Position numbers and translations under genes: made by a program. Source: an uncultured Clostridium sp. (GTDB taxonomy: Bacteria > Bacillota > Clostridia > TANB77 > CAG-508). From it: 60,005 nucleotides of DNA. The notes under the pieces were generated by a model, which did not search any database, had not been told where the DNA came from, and worked only from the letters and a program-made list of their open reading frames with translations. Shown piece after piece: positions 8,931 through 17,804 of the stretch (the stretch's first letter is position 1; the number at the start of each line of letters is the position of its first letter). Where the stretch lies: the NCBI GenBank assembly GCA_948470605.1, contig CAOKPI010000007.1, positions 1 to 60,005 on the forward strand, read 5' to 3'.

Positions 8931-9372
8931 ATGAACGATTTTATCGCATTTGCACAAAATAAATATATCTATGTACCATTCTTTTTATGGTTTGGGATAC
9001 AATTATTTAAGCTGATTTATGATTTAGTTACCACGAAAAAATTTAATTTTAAGAGAATCATAGGAGCTGGACGGAATGCCAAGTTCTCATTCAGCAGTAG
9101 TAGCAGGTTTAGCAACCTTGATTGGAAAATATGAAGGAGTAGATACATCAATATTTGCTTTGGCATTTATTATGGCACTTATAGTTATGTATGACGCTTG
9201 TGGCGTAAGAAGGGCCGCAGGGAAGCAAGCAGCTCTTTTGAATAAATTAATTGAAACACCTGGATTGACAGGAATGCAGGTATCTGAAAGATTGGTAGAG
9301 GTATTAGGACATACGCCAGTTCAAGTATTTGTAGGAGCTTTAATAGGGGTTGTTGTAGGATTAATTGTTTGA
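8931..9372 (+). CDS. DUF212 / divergent PAP2 family membrane protein, +1 frameshift at CGG
   Basis: A 146-residue integral membrane protein of the DUF212 family (YuiD-like), related to PAP2 phosphatases; substrate unknown. Family motifs: N-terminal 'YVPFFLWFGIQLFKLIYD', the signature 'GAGGMPSSHSA', then 'YDACGVRRAAGKQAALLN' and 'ERLVEVLGHTPVQVFVG'. The first frame reads 47 codons to the signature Gly and then meets CGG (9072-9074). Skipping its C turns G-R-N-A into G-G-M-P-S-S-H, restoring the family signature. Without the shift only a short truncated peptide is made. Confidence 0.9.
9072..9074 (+). other. CGG +1 frameshift site in DUF212 gene
   Basis: GGA CGG AAT in the 5' frame becomes GGA GGA ATG CCA when the C at 9072 is skipped, restoring the invariant GGMPSSH signature. 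Confidence 0.85.
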
Positions 9373-9571
9373 TTTATAATATTGAAATAGACCAATAATT
9401 GAAGATGCAGCAGTTGGCAAGAAAATAATTTTTAATGTAAGGCTTCACTCTATTTAAGCAATATCCAGTTATGGTTTGCAGGAGGTGAAAAAGTTTGCCT
9501 TATATACTATCCAAAGAAATTATACTAAAAAATAGTCCAATTAGAAAGGTTATTTGAAATATAAAAGAAAG

Positions 9572-9618
9572 AATATGTTTATAAAATTCATTTTAAATAA
9601 ACCTTATAAACATATTAT
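9572..9618. promoter_or_regulatory. inverted repeat upstream of HTH gene
   Basis: AATATGTTTATAA and TTATAAACATATT form a 13-base inverted repeat ending about 16 bases before the ATG at 9635. It could be an operator or a leader hairpin. The rest of 9373-9571 shows only a possible 20-codon TTG ORF at 9495-9557 behind a GGAGGTG site, which I do not call. Confidence 0.5.
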
Positions 9619-9634
9619 ACGAGGAGTGTGAATA

Positions 9635-10364
9635 ATGAAAGAAGTAATGAGAAAAATAGAGGAACTATACGAAGAGAATAAAAAAATAGATGAAATAGCA
9701 GAGCTTTTAGTTATTCCTAGAAAAACAGTAGTAAAATGTATAGTATTCATACAAACACAAGAGACGATACAGGAGGTAAAGAGATTATACAAAAGTGGTA
9801 AAACTATAAAGGAGATAGCAGAACAATTAGAAATTAGTTTGCCAACAGTAAAAGCCCATATAAAACGTCCAGAGAACAAGCGGAACGATAGAAGAGATAG
9901 ATAGAAAATTATGCTTAGAAATAGAAGAAAGAAGAAAAAAAGTAAAAGAATTATGGGATGAAGGAAAAATAATGCAAATAGAAAAAGACGAAATACCAAT
10001 GATAAAAGATGTTGTAGATTTAACGGACAAGTATGAAGATACAGCTTTGTACTTAAAAGTATGCATAAGATTTGGACAAGTTGAAGAGGCAATGCAATTT
10101 GTTAATAGTCAAATACATAATGAGAATTTTACAAGAGAACAACAGGACAAATTGAGAGAAATAAAGAAAGAAATTCAAGAGAATAAGAGAAAATGTATAG
10201 CAATGGAAATATTAAAAAGTCAACAAGGAGTAAAAGAAGCAGTAAAGAGGTCAGGTTTACCAAAAACAACAGTAATACAATTAAATTGTCATTTAGTATT
10301 ACAAAAAGCACAAGAAAATAGAAAAAAAGAAGAAAACGATGAGGGAGAAGAACAAGATATATAA
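9635..10364 (+). CDS. HTH-domain protein, +1 frameshift at CGG
   Basis: About 242 residues when two frames are joined. Residues 1-82 hold two helix-turn-helix-like repeats ('IEELYEENKKIDEIAELLVIPRKTV' and 'VKRLYKSGKTIKEIAEQLEISLPTV'), the pattern of small resolvase/RNA-polymerase-like HTH modules. After CGG (9881-9883) the 5' frame stops within six codons. Skipping the C gives 'NK-GTIEEIDRKLCLEIEERRKKVKELWDEG', which runs without a stop into a second frame to 10364. That part is charged and helical, with another HTH-like segment 'VKEAVKRSGLPKTTVIQLN' near the end. The family is not recognised; it may be a DNA-binding regulator. fhs follows 17 bases later and is probably co-transcribed. Confidence 0.75.
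9881..9883 (+). other. CGG +1 frameshift site in HTH gene
   Basis: AAG CGG AAC becomes AAG GGA ACG when the C at 9881 is skipped. The new frame is open for 90 bases before any ATG of the downstream frame, bridging the two parts exactly. Confidence 0.8.
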
Positions 10365-10381
10365 TACAAGGAGGGATTAAA

Positions 10382-12046
10382 ATGACAGATATAGAAATCG
10401 CAAGAAGCACAAAATTAGAAAAAATAGTAGACATAGCAAAAAAAATAGAAATGGATGAGGAGGACATCGAACAATACGGAAAATACAAAGCTAAAATATC
10501 TGAGAAAGTTTATGAAAGCAGAAAAGAACAAAAAAATGGAAAGCTAATCTTGGTAACAGCTGTTAATCCAACCCCATTAGGAGAAGGAAAAACAACCATA
10601 TCCATAGCAATAGCAGATGGGCTAAGAACCATAGGAAAAAATTCTATTATAGCTTTAAGAGAACCATCTTTAGGACCAGTCTTTGGAATTAAAGGAGGAG
10701 CAACAGGAGGAGGAAAAGTTCAAATTGCACCAATGGAAGACATCAACCTACATTTTACAGGAGATATTCATGCCATAACAGCTGCTAACAATTTATTAGC
10801 TAGTTTAATTGATAACCACATTTACTATGGAAATCAATTAGGTTTTGAAAGAATTGTATGGAAAAGATGTGTGGATTTGAATGATAGACAACTAAGACAA
10901 GTAGAGACGGGTTTATCAGGAGAAAAGAAGATTGTGCCAAGAAACGATAAATTTGACATTACCGTTGCTTCTGAAATTATGGCAATTGTATGTTTATCCA
11001 CAGATTTAAAAGATTTAAAAGAAAAATTAGGAAATATCTTAATTGGCTATGACAAGCAAGGAGAACCAATTTATGCGAAACAGCTAAAAGCAGAAGGCGC
11101 TATGGCGGTTTTATTAAAAGATGCTTTAAAGCCAAATTTAGTACAAACCTTAGAACATACACCAGCCATTATTCATGGAGGACCGTTTGCTAATATCGCA
11201 CATGGATGCAATAGCATTATGGCTACCAAATTAGCTTTAAAATTAGGAGATTATGTCATAACAGAAGCTGGATTTGGAGCAGATTTAGGAGCTGAAAAAT
11301 TCATTGACATCAAATGTAGAAAAGCAGATATTAAGCCAGATGCTGTGGTATTGGTTGCAACCATAAAAGCGATTAAATATCATGGTGGTGTAGAAAAAGA
11401 TAAAATACAAGAAGAAAACATAGAAGGAATTGAAAGAGGAATTGACAACTTATATCGTCATATTGATAACTTGAAAAATAAATTTGGATTAAATGTCATT
11501 GTAGCTTTAAACCGATATGTACAAGATACGGAAAAAGAAATTGAATTCTTAAAAGGAAAGTTATCAGAAAAAGGGGTTGAATTAAGCCTAGTAGAAGGAT
11601 GGGCAAAAGGTGGCGAAGGAGCAAGAGATATTGCTGAAAAATTAGTTAAATTAACGGAGCAAGAAGAACCTAATTTTACCTATATGTATGAACTAGAAGA
11701 CTCCATCCAAACTAAAATCGAAAAAATTGCTACTAAAATCTATGGAGCAAAAGGAGTTGATTTTTCAGAATCAGCTTTAACAGAAATCAAAAAAATAGAA
11801 GAACTAGGATATGGAAATTTCCCAGTATGTATTGCAAAAACACAATATTCTTTCTCAGATGATGCCAAGAACTTAGAGTGTAAAGGGGATTACAATATTA
11901 CCATTCGTGATATTCAATTAAAAACAGGAGCAGGTTTTGTGGTTGCTCTAGCGGGAAAAATTATGACGATGCCAGGTCTTCCTAAAGTACCATCAGCAGA
12001 AAGTATAGATATTGATGAAAATGGAGAAATTGTAGGAATATTCTAA
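10382..12046 (+). CDS. fhs: formate--tetrahydrofolate ligase
   Basis: ATP-dependent synthesis of 10-formyl-THF from formate and THF, feeding purine synthesis, initiator tRNA formylation and, in acetogens, the Wood-Ljungdahl methyl branch. 554 residues, full length. 'VTAVNPTPLGEGKTTISI' is the nucleotide-binding P-loop; 'LREPSLGPVFGIKGGATGGG' and 'DINLHFTGDIHAITAANNLLA' are signatures; 'ITEAGFGADLGAEKF' and 'MTMPGLPK' near the end are also typical. An AAGGAGGG site precedes the ATG. Confidence 0.98.
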   Translation: MTDIEIARSTKLEKIVDIAKKIEMDEEDIEQYGKYKAKISEKVYESRKEQKNGKLILVTAVNPTPLGEGKTTISIAIADGLRTIGKNSIIALREPSLGPVFGIKGGATGGGKVQIAPMEDINLHFTGDIHAITAANNLLASLIDNHIYYGNQLGFERIVWKRCVDLNDRQLRQVETGLSGEKKIVPRNDKFDITVASEIMAIVCLSTDLKDLKEKLGNILIGYDKQGEPIYAKQLKAEGAMAVLLKDALKPNLVQTLEHTPAIIHGGPFANIAHGCNSIMATKLALKLGDYVITEAGFGADLGAEKFIDIKCRKADIKPDAVVLVATIKAIKYHGGVEKDKIQEENIEGIERGIDNLYRHIDNLKNKFGLNVIVALNRYVQDTEKEIEFLKGKLSEKGVELSLVEGWAKGGEGARDIAEKLVKLTEQEEPNFTYMYELEDSIQTKIEKIATKIYGAKGVDFSESALTEIKKIEELGYGNFPVCIAKTQYSFSDDAKNLECKGDYNITIRDIQLKTGAGFVVALAGKIMTMPGLPKVPSAESIDIDENGEIVGIF

Positions 12047-12052
12047 TAACGT

Positions 12053-12151
12053 CCCCACTGGTTCCGGGAGTAAATGGGGACATATAAATTGTGGAGTTAA
12101 TCTATTTGGCCTGTATGAAGATGTCCCCATTTACTCCCGGAACCAGTGGGG
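12053..12151. repeat. palindromic repeat, TCCCCACTGGTTCCGG family
   Basis: Perfect 31-base inverted arms at 12053-12083 and 12121-12151 flank a short core with TTGTGGAGTTAATCTATTTGG (12089 on). The core resembles part of the longer elements at 17525 and 19645. It lies between fhs and the Fic gene and has no ORF. Confidence 0.85.
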
Positions 12152-12179
12152 AAATTGGCAAAAAAATGGAGGGTAAAGA

Positions 12180-12833
12180 ATGAAAGACAAGTATAACATA
12201 ACATTAGAACAAAATATATTTGTAGCGAAAAGAAATATTGTGGATTATATTTGGAAAAGTGCTCATTTGGAGGGAATCGATGTAACATTTCCAGAAACAC
12301 AGAAAATCTATGATGGCGGAAATGTTGGACGTTTAAGAGTAGACGAAATCGTAACCATTAATAACTTAAAACATGCTTGGCAATTTATTTTGTCCACCAT
12401 TGAACAAGAAATAGATTTTAGATATTTATGTAGTATTCATGCACTTGTTGGAAGCAATATAGTGGAAAGTGCTGGAAATTTAAGAACTGGAAATGTTAAG
12501 ATAGGAGGAACACAATGGAAACCATCCTTACCAGATAAAGAAAATTTTCAGAATGCTTTGGATAACATGAAACAGATAGAAAATCCAACAGAAAGAGCCA
12601 TAGAAATTATGGCATATACGATGAAATCACAATTATTTTGGGATGGCAACAAAAGAAGTGCAATGTTATTGGCTAATCATGAAATGATAAAAAATGGAGT
12701 TGGAGTTATAACCATTCCAATTGATAAAAAAGAAAAGTTCGGAGAAGAACTGATAAAATATTATGAAACAGATGGTATCAAAGATTTAAAACAATTTATT
12801 TATGATGATTGTATTGATGGAATAAAATTTTAA
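12180..12833 (+). CDS. Fic-domain protein with altered active-site motif
   Basis: Fic proteins usually transfer AMP (or related groups) to hydroxyl side chains of target proteins. This 217-residue protein has the Fic fold signatures: 'NNLKHAWQFIL' and 'LCSIHALVGSNIVESAGNLR' before the active site, then 'SQLFWDGNKRSAMLLANHEMI'. The canonical motif is HxFxxGNxR; the nucleotide-binding DGNKR part is intact but the catalytic His position reads Gln (Q-L-F-W-D-G-N-K-R). It may be inactive for AMPylation, or catalyse another reaction. It has no obvious toxin-antitoxin partner; the next gene has its own promoter. Confidence 0.85.
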   Translation: MKDKYNITLEQNIFVAKRNIVDYIWKSAHLEGIDVTFPETQKIYDGGNVGRLRVDEIVTINNLKHAWQFILSTIEQEIDFRYLCSIHALVGSNIVESAGNLRTGNVKIGGTQWKPSLPDKENFQNALDNMKQIENPTERAIEIMAYTMKSQLFWDGNKRSAMLLANHEMIKNGVGVITIPIDKKEKFGEELIKYYETDGIKDLKQFIYDDCIDGIKF

Positions 12834-12871
12834 AAATAATTTTTACATACAAAAAAGAAATTAAAAAAACA

Positions 12872-12927
12872 AAAGTTATTTTTATATACAAAAATAACTT
12901 GACAAAAATAAAATCTATACTTATAAT
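12872..12927 (+). promoter_or_regulatory. promoter and overlapping inverted repeat
   Basis: TTGACA (12899-12904) and TATAAT (12922-12927), 17 bases apart, form a consensus promoter for the ATPase gene. AAGTTATTTTTATA / TACAAAAATAACTT (about 12873-12900) is an inverted repeat abutting the -35 and may be an operator or the Fic gene terminator. Confidence 0.75.
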
Positions 12928-12944
12928 AGTAATAGGTGATAAAA

Positions 12945-14141
12945 ATGTTAAAAAGAGAAACGTATTTAGAAAAAATTAGAGATTTTTATGATAGTGATTT
13001 AATAAAAATTTTAGTAGGAATACGTAGATGTGGAAAATCTGTAATATTAGAGCAAATAATGGAAGAACTAAAGGACAGAGGAATAGACAAAAGTCATATT
13101 ATATATATTAATTTTGAATTTATAGAATTTGAAGATTTAACAGATTATAAATTACTAAATAAATATATTGTAGAAAAAATAAAAGATGATAAACTTTATT
13201 ATTTATTTTTTGATGAAATACAAAATGTAGAGAATTTTGAAAAAGTTATCAATTCTTTAAGAGCATCGAAAAAAGTAAGTATCTTTATAACAGGTTCAAA
13301 TAGTCGATTATTATCAGAGGAATTATCAACTGTGCTTTCTGGTAGATATGTAAATTTTAGAATCAATCCGTTATCCTACAAAGAAGTATTGGAATTACTA
13401 GGAAAAGAAGAATCTACTGATAAAATATTTGAAGATTATATAAAATGGGGAAGTCTTCCGAATCGATTTGAATTTAAAAGAGAAGATTCGACAAAAAATT
13501 ATCTATATGGAGTTTTTGATTCTATTATATTAAGAGATGTTGTAGAAAGATTAAAAATTAGAGATATAGCTTTATTTAATTTGATTTTACAATATATTAT
13601 AGATACAATAGGAAGAGAGTTTTCTGCTGAAAATATTATTAATTTTTTGAAAAATGAAGGAAGAGAAGTTTCAACACTAACTATATATTCTTACTTAGAT
13701 GCTCTATGTAAAGCATTACTCATTCGAAAAGTTTATCGATATGATATACATGGTAGAGCAGTTTTAAAAACTTTGAATAAATATTATGTAACAGATTTGG
13801 GCATTGCTCAAATAAAAAATAATAAAACAGAAATGGATAAATCATATGCAATAGAAAACATTGTTTACAATGAGTTAATCATAAAAGGTTATGATGTGTA
13901 TACTGGAAAAACCAAAAAAGGTGAAATAGATTTTGTTGCGACAAAGCCAGATAAAAAGATTTATATACAAGTTGCTTTTAGTATATCGAATGAAGATACC
14001 AAAAATAGAGAATTTGGAGCATATAAGACGATTCATGATAATTATCCCAAATATGTAATTACATTGGATAGAATGACGTATGAATATAATGGAATCAAGC
14101 ATATAAATTTAATTGATTTTCTTTTAGATGAGAATTTTTAA
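12945..14141 (+). CDS. AAA ATPase with DUF4143 C-terminal domain
   Basis: A 398-residue protein of the widespread AAA_14/DUF4143 family of unknown function. Residues 1-200 hold the ATPase: 'LVGIRRCGKSVILEQI' (Walker A), 'YYLFFDEIQNV' (Walker B), 'FITGSNSRLLSEELSTVLSGRY' (sensor and Arg region). The C-terminal DUF4143 part ends in a nuclease-like block 'GEIDFVATKPDKKIYIQVA', which resembles a PD-(D/E)xK core (D...Q-V). The start at 12945 follows AGGTGA at a good distance; an in-frame GTG at 12936 is less likely. It is AT-rich relative to neighbours and has its own promoter, suggesting accessory DNA. Confidence 0.88.
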   Translation: MLKRETYLEKIRDFYDSDLIKILVGIRRCGKSVILEQIMEELKDRGIDKSHIIYINFEFIEFEDLTDYKLLNKYIVEKIKDDKLYYLFFDEIQNVENFEKVINSLRASKKVSIFITGSNSRLLSEELSTVLSGRYVNFRINPLSYKEVLELLGKEESTDKIFEDYIKWGSLPNRFEFKREDSTKNYLYGVFDSIILRDVVERLKIRDIALFNLILQYIIDTIGREFSAENIINFLKNEGREVSTLTIYSYLDALCKALLIRKVYRYDIHGRAVLKTLNKYYVTDLGIAQIKNNKTEMDKSYAIENIVYNELIIKGYDVYTGKTKKGEIDFVATKPDKKIYIQVAFSISNEDTKNREFGAYKTIHDNYPKYVITLDRMTYEYNGIKHINLIDFLLDENF

Positions 14142-14159
14142 AAAAAGAAGGAACTACCA

Positions 14160-15899
14160 ATGAAAGCAAATCACAGGAATCATAAAATATTCATAGATGA
14201 GTTAAAAAGAACCTTTCCTATTTATATAGTAGGAATGGTTTTTCATGCTTTTTGCGTATGGATTTTATTCAAAATACCAACCATCATAGGAGAAATATTA
14301 GATTTGCTATTACAAGGAAATATAGAAACAGAAATTATCATGCAACAAGTTTATTGACTTATTTTCTATTCCGTTTTCATGATAATTCCAAGAATTATTT
14401 ATAGAAATTTATTATTCAGAAGGGCTAGAATATCAGATACGTATTTAAGAAAAAAGGTAGTAGAACACCTACAATATGTAAAACCAGAATATTATGACAA
14501 AGAAGAAAAAGGAGCTTATTTAGCTTACTTATCCATTGAAATACTAAGAATTGATAGATTTCTAGGAAATGCGTTTTTTAATATCTCAAGATTAGTGCTT
14601 GCACCTATCACTGGAATTGTAATGATTGGGAAAAATGTCAATTTACTATTAGCAGCAAGTGTTATACCAATTATTCTGATAGCTGCTATTTGGTTATTTA
14701 AGTTATATAAAAAATTAGACGAGACCATAGAAGAAGCCAGAAAGGTTGAGATAACCTATTCGAATAAAATCGAGCAAAACACCTCTGGTTTTTCCTTAAT
14801 TAAATTATATAATCAACAAGAGCAACAAAAGGAAAAAATGAAAAAGATAAATCAAGAAATGTATTTAGCAGATTATCAAATTGGAGTTGTAAAAAACAAG
14901 ATTGACAATGTCATTAACATTGTGTATGGAACTTGCTATTCAATTGGATTTGCACTTGGCGTATTTTTAATCCAGAAAAATATCATAACAGTTGGAGAAT
15001 TAACCGTTTACATTGCTTGTATTACTAGAGCTTTGGGAGAAATGAATAGTGCGATTAAACCATTATTAGATGGCATTGCTTATTTCAAACAAGCCAAAAG
15101 AAGATATAACTATTTTTATCATTTAGAGACTTATAACCAAAAAGGAAAAGAACTAGAAGAAATTGAGGAAATAGAAATCAATCATTTAACCTATCGCTAT
15201 GCAGAAAATACGAAACCAGCTCTTGAAGATATTTGTATGAAAATTCATAAAGGCGAGAAAATAGGAATTGTAGGACAAGTCGGAAGTGGTAAAACCACAT
15301 TAATGAATATTTTAGCTGGATTTTATGAAATACCAGATAACACGGTAAAAATCAATGGAATGAATAGTAACGAATATAAAAGAGAAAGTATTTTTAGCAA
15401 AATTGGCTATGCCACGCAAAAAAGCATTATTTTAGATGAAAGCATTAGAAATAATATTGACATGAAACAAGAAAGAAAACAAGAAGAAATTACAAGCATA
15501 GCTAGTAAATCTGAATTATTAGAAGATGTCCAAAAAATGGAAGAAAAGTTTGATACTAAAATTGGAGAGAATGGAGCTAAAGTTTCTGGCGGGCAAAAAC
15601 AAAGAATTCAAATTGCAAGAACGCTGTTGGAAACAAGAGAGGTCAATATTTTTGATGATAGCTTATCTGCCTTAGATAGCGAAACAGAAAAAAAGGTATT
15701 ACAAACAATTGAAAAAGAAATAGGAAAGAATACCCTAATTGTTGTTTCCAATAAAATAAGTATGATGGAAAACATGGATAAAGTCTATTTATTAATCGAT
15801 GGCAAAATTCAGAGTTGTGGCACCCATCAAGAATTACTAGAAAACAATCAATTATATCAAGAGTTGAGTCAATATGAGAAAGAGGGTGAGTTGGTATAA
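14160..15899 (+). CDS. ABC exporter half-transporter, in-frame TGA
   Basis: Membrane-spanning domain plus nucleotide-binding domain, 579 codons. The NBD has 'GQVGSGKTTL' (Walker A), 'VSGGQKQRIQIART' (signature) and 'NIFDDSLSALD' (Walker B with Asp in place of the catalytic Glu), so this half carries a degenerate ATP site, normal for one partner of a heterodimeric exporter. TGA at 14355-14357 interrupts the same frame at codon 66 within a membrane segment; TGG (Trp) would fit. This is not a frameshift. Other genes use TGA as stop, so it is more likely a nonsense mutation than recoding. The gene is either decayed or starts at a downstream ATG (14379) with a shortened membrane domain. It is paired with the next gene. 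Confidence 0.85.
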
Positions 15900-17524
15900 A
15901 AAGTATTAAAAAAAAACATAGAAAATCGTATATTTTAATTAGTATTTTATTGATTTTGTGTAATACCTTAAGCACCATTCATCCTTTTATTATGAAACAA
16001 ATTGTAGATGTTGATTTTCAAGCCAACGATGTGCAAACCATTTTAGTAAAATTAGTTTTTGCTTATATCTTGGTTCATATTGCTTGTGCTATTTCGAAGA
16101 ATGTAAGAAACATAAAAGTGAATCAATTAATGGCAAAAATGCTAAGAGATATTAGGGAGAAATTATTTGACAAAGTACTAAAATTTCAAATGAAAACCTT
16201 TGAAAAATATAATTCAGCACAACTTTATACAAGACTTACCACTGATGTGGAACAATTATTTACGTTATTTTTTGGTGTTTTAAATGTAATCGTTAATGAT
16301 GTAGTCTATTTATTATTTATGGTAGGCATGATGTTTTTGGCTGATATTTCTTTAGCTTGGATAGGCTTTGCCACCATTTGTGCGATTGCTTTGTCAACCA
16401 TGAAATTTACGAATGTATTAGGAAGGTTAAATCGAGAAATATTAAAAAGAAGAGATAGAGAAACGAGAGAATTTTCTGAATTTTATAATAAAAATAAATT
16501 GACCTATTTATATCAATTGCAAGAAAAAAATAAGGAAAAATCGGATTCTCTATTCGAGGATGAACTTAAAGTAAGAAAGAAATACATATTTATTCATAGT
16601 TTCACTTACTGGGCATTAACCGTATTAGAAGCCATAGGGATTTATTGTGTTCTATATTATGCACTAAACATTAATTTATCCATATCCATTGGTAGCCTGT
16701 ATTTAATTTTATTTTATATCAAAGAATGCAGAAGCCCTTTAAGTGAGATATGTGACCAATTAGAAGAAATTCAAACTTGTTTGGTATCGTATCAAAGAGT
16801 GAAAGAAATTTTACAAGAAACAGATTTAGAAGATTTGACAGTTGGCGAAGAAATGGATATCGTTAAAGGAGATATTGAATTTCAAAATGTATGTATGAAT
16901 TATGACAAAGAAATGGTTTTAAAAGATGTATCATTTATCATAAAAGAAGGGACAAAAGTAACCATTGCAGGAAGAACAGGAGCAGGAAAGTCTACTTTAG
17001 TCAATGTATTGATGAAATTATATGACATTAAAAGTGGAAAAATATTGATTGGAAACAAAGATATTCATAAAATATCCACCAAAAGCCTAAGAAATCATAT
17101 TTCCTATATTTCACAAACCCCTTATATTTTTGCTGATACTGTAAGGAATAATATCCGATTTGGTAATTCAGAAGTAACGGATGAAGAAATTACGGCATTG
17201 GCAAGCCAAATTGGCGCAGATAGTTTGTTTCAGAAATTGCCAGAAGGATTAGACACTAAAATAAAGGCAAACCAGATGTCTTATGGCGAATTGCAAATGA
17301 TTGCTTTTCTTCGTGCGATTCTACATCATGCTAATATTTATATTTTTGATGAACCTACGTCTAATATTGATTTAAAGACAGAAAATATGATTCAAAGGGT
17401 GATAAATCATATTTCGAAAATGAGTACGGTGATTATTATTGCTCATAGAAAGTCTACCATTGCTAATTCGGATAAAGTGATTTATTTGAAAGATGGGCAA
17501 GTAGATATGATTGTGAATAAATAG
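15896..17524 (+). CDS. ABC exporter half-transporter, partner of the previous gene
   Basis: About 542 residues if translation begins at ATA 15896 (6 bases after GAGGGTGAG). No ATG, GTG or TTG lies in frame between the upstream stop codon and the TTG at 15950, and the coding sequence clearly continues back to 'IKSIKKKHRKSYILISILL', completing the first membrane helix. An ATG-to-ATA change or a genuine ATA start is implied. The NBD has 'GRTGAGKSTL', a degenerate signature 'MSYGELQMIAFLRA', 'IYIFDEPTSNID' with the catalytic Glu, and 'IIAHRKST' (H-loop). Together the two subunits form an exporter with one good and one degenerate site; substrate unknown. Confidence 0.82.
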   Translation: MKSIKKKHRKSYILISILLILCNTLSTIHPFIMKQIVDVDFQANDVQTILVKLVFAYILVHIACAISKNVRNIKVNQLMAKMLRDIREKLFDKVLKFQMKTFEKYNSAQLYTRLTTDVEQLFTLFFGVLNVIVNDVVYLLFMVGMMFLADISLAWIGFATICAIALSTMKFTNVLGRLNREILKRRDRETREFSEFYNKNKLTYLYQLQEKNKEKSDSLFEDELKVRKKYIFIHSFTYWALTVLEAIGIYCVLYYALNINLSISIGSLYLILFYIKECRSPLSEICDQLEEIQTCLVSYQRVKEILQETDLEDLTVGEEMDIVKGDIEFQNVCMNYDKEMVLKDVSFIIKEGTKVTIAGRTGAGKSTLVNVLMKLYDIKSGKILIGNKDIHKISTKSLRNHISYISQTPYIFADTVRNNIRFGNSEVTDEEITALASQIGADSLFQKLPEGLDTKIKANQMSYGELQMIAFLRAILHHANIYIFDEPTSNIDLKTENMIQRVINHISKMSTVIIIAHRKSTIANSDKVIYLKDGQVDMIVNK

Positions 17525-17782
17525 TCCCCACTGGTTCCGGGAGTAAATGGGGACATGAGAATTTAGTATTATTAATAGTATTATATATAAAAATTTCGTT
17601 CCTTACTGGTCGAACGAATCATATGAAACAATTTTTTAATCATTCATAAGTTGTGGAGTTAATTTGGTTGTTCTGTATGAATTACAGTCCTCCCAAACTG
17701 CGCGTCACAATATTTTTATATATAATACTATTAAAAATAAAAGTTAAGATGTCCCCCAAAAAAACCCGGAACCAATGGGGAG
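17525..17782. repeat. long palindromic repeat, TCCCCACTGGTTCCGG family
   Basis: The whole 280-base gap between genes is this element. The outer arms resemble those at 12053 (the right arm is diverged). A second stem (ATAGTATTATATATAAAAA / TTTTTATATATAATACTAT) encloses a core at 17598-17707 that is shared with 19752-19860: it begins TTCCTTACTGGTCG, contains CATAAGTTGTGGAGTTAAT and ends CCTCCCAAACTGCGCGTCA. It has no ORF. Confidence 0.8.
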
Positions 17783-17804
17783 ATTAAGAAGGAGGAAGAA
17801 TTAA

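Noticed and set aside
9495..9557. 20-codon TTG-initiated ORF behind GGAGGTG
   Set aside because: Too short and without recognisable content; the ribosome-site match could be chance.
14355..14357. TGA read as tryptophan (altered stop code)
   Set aside because: Many intact genes end in TGA and only one internal TGA fits Trp, so a nonsense mutation is simpler.
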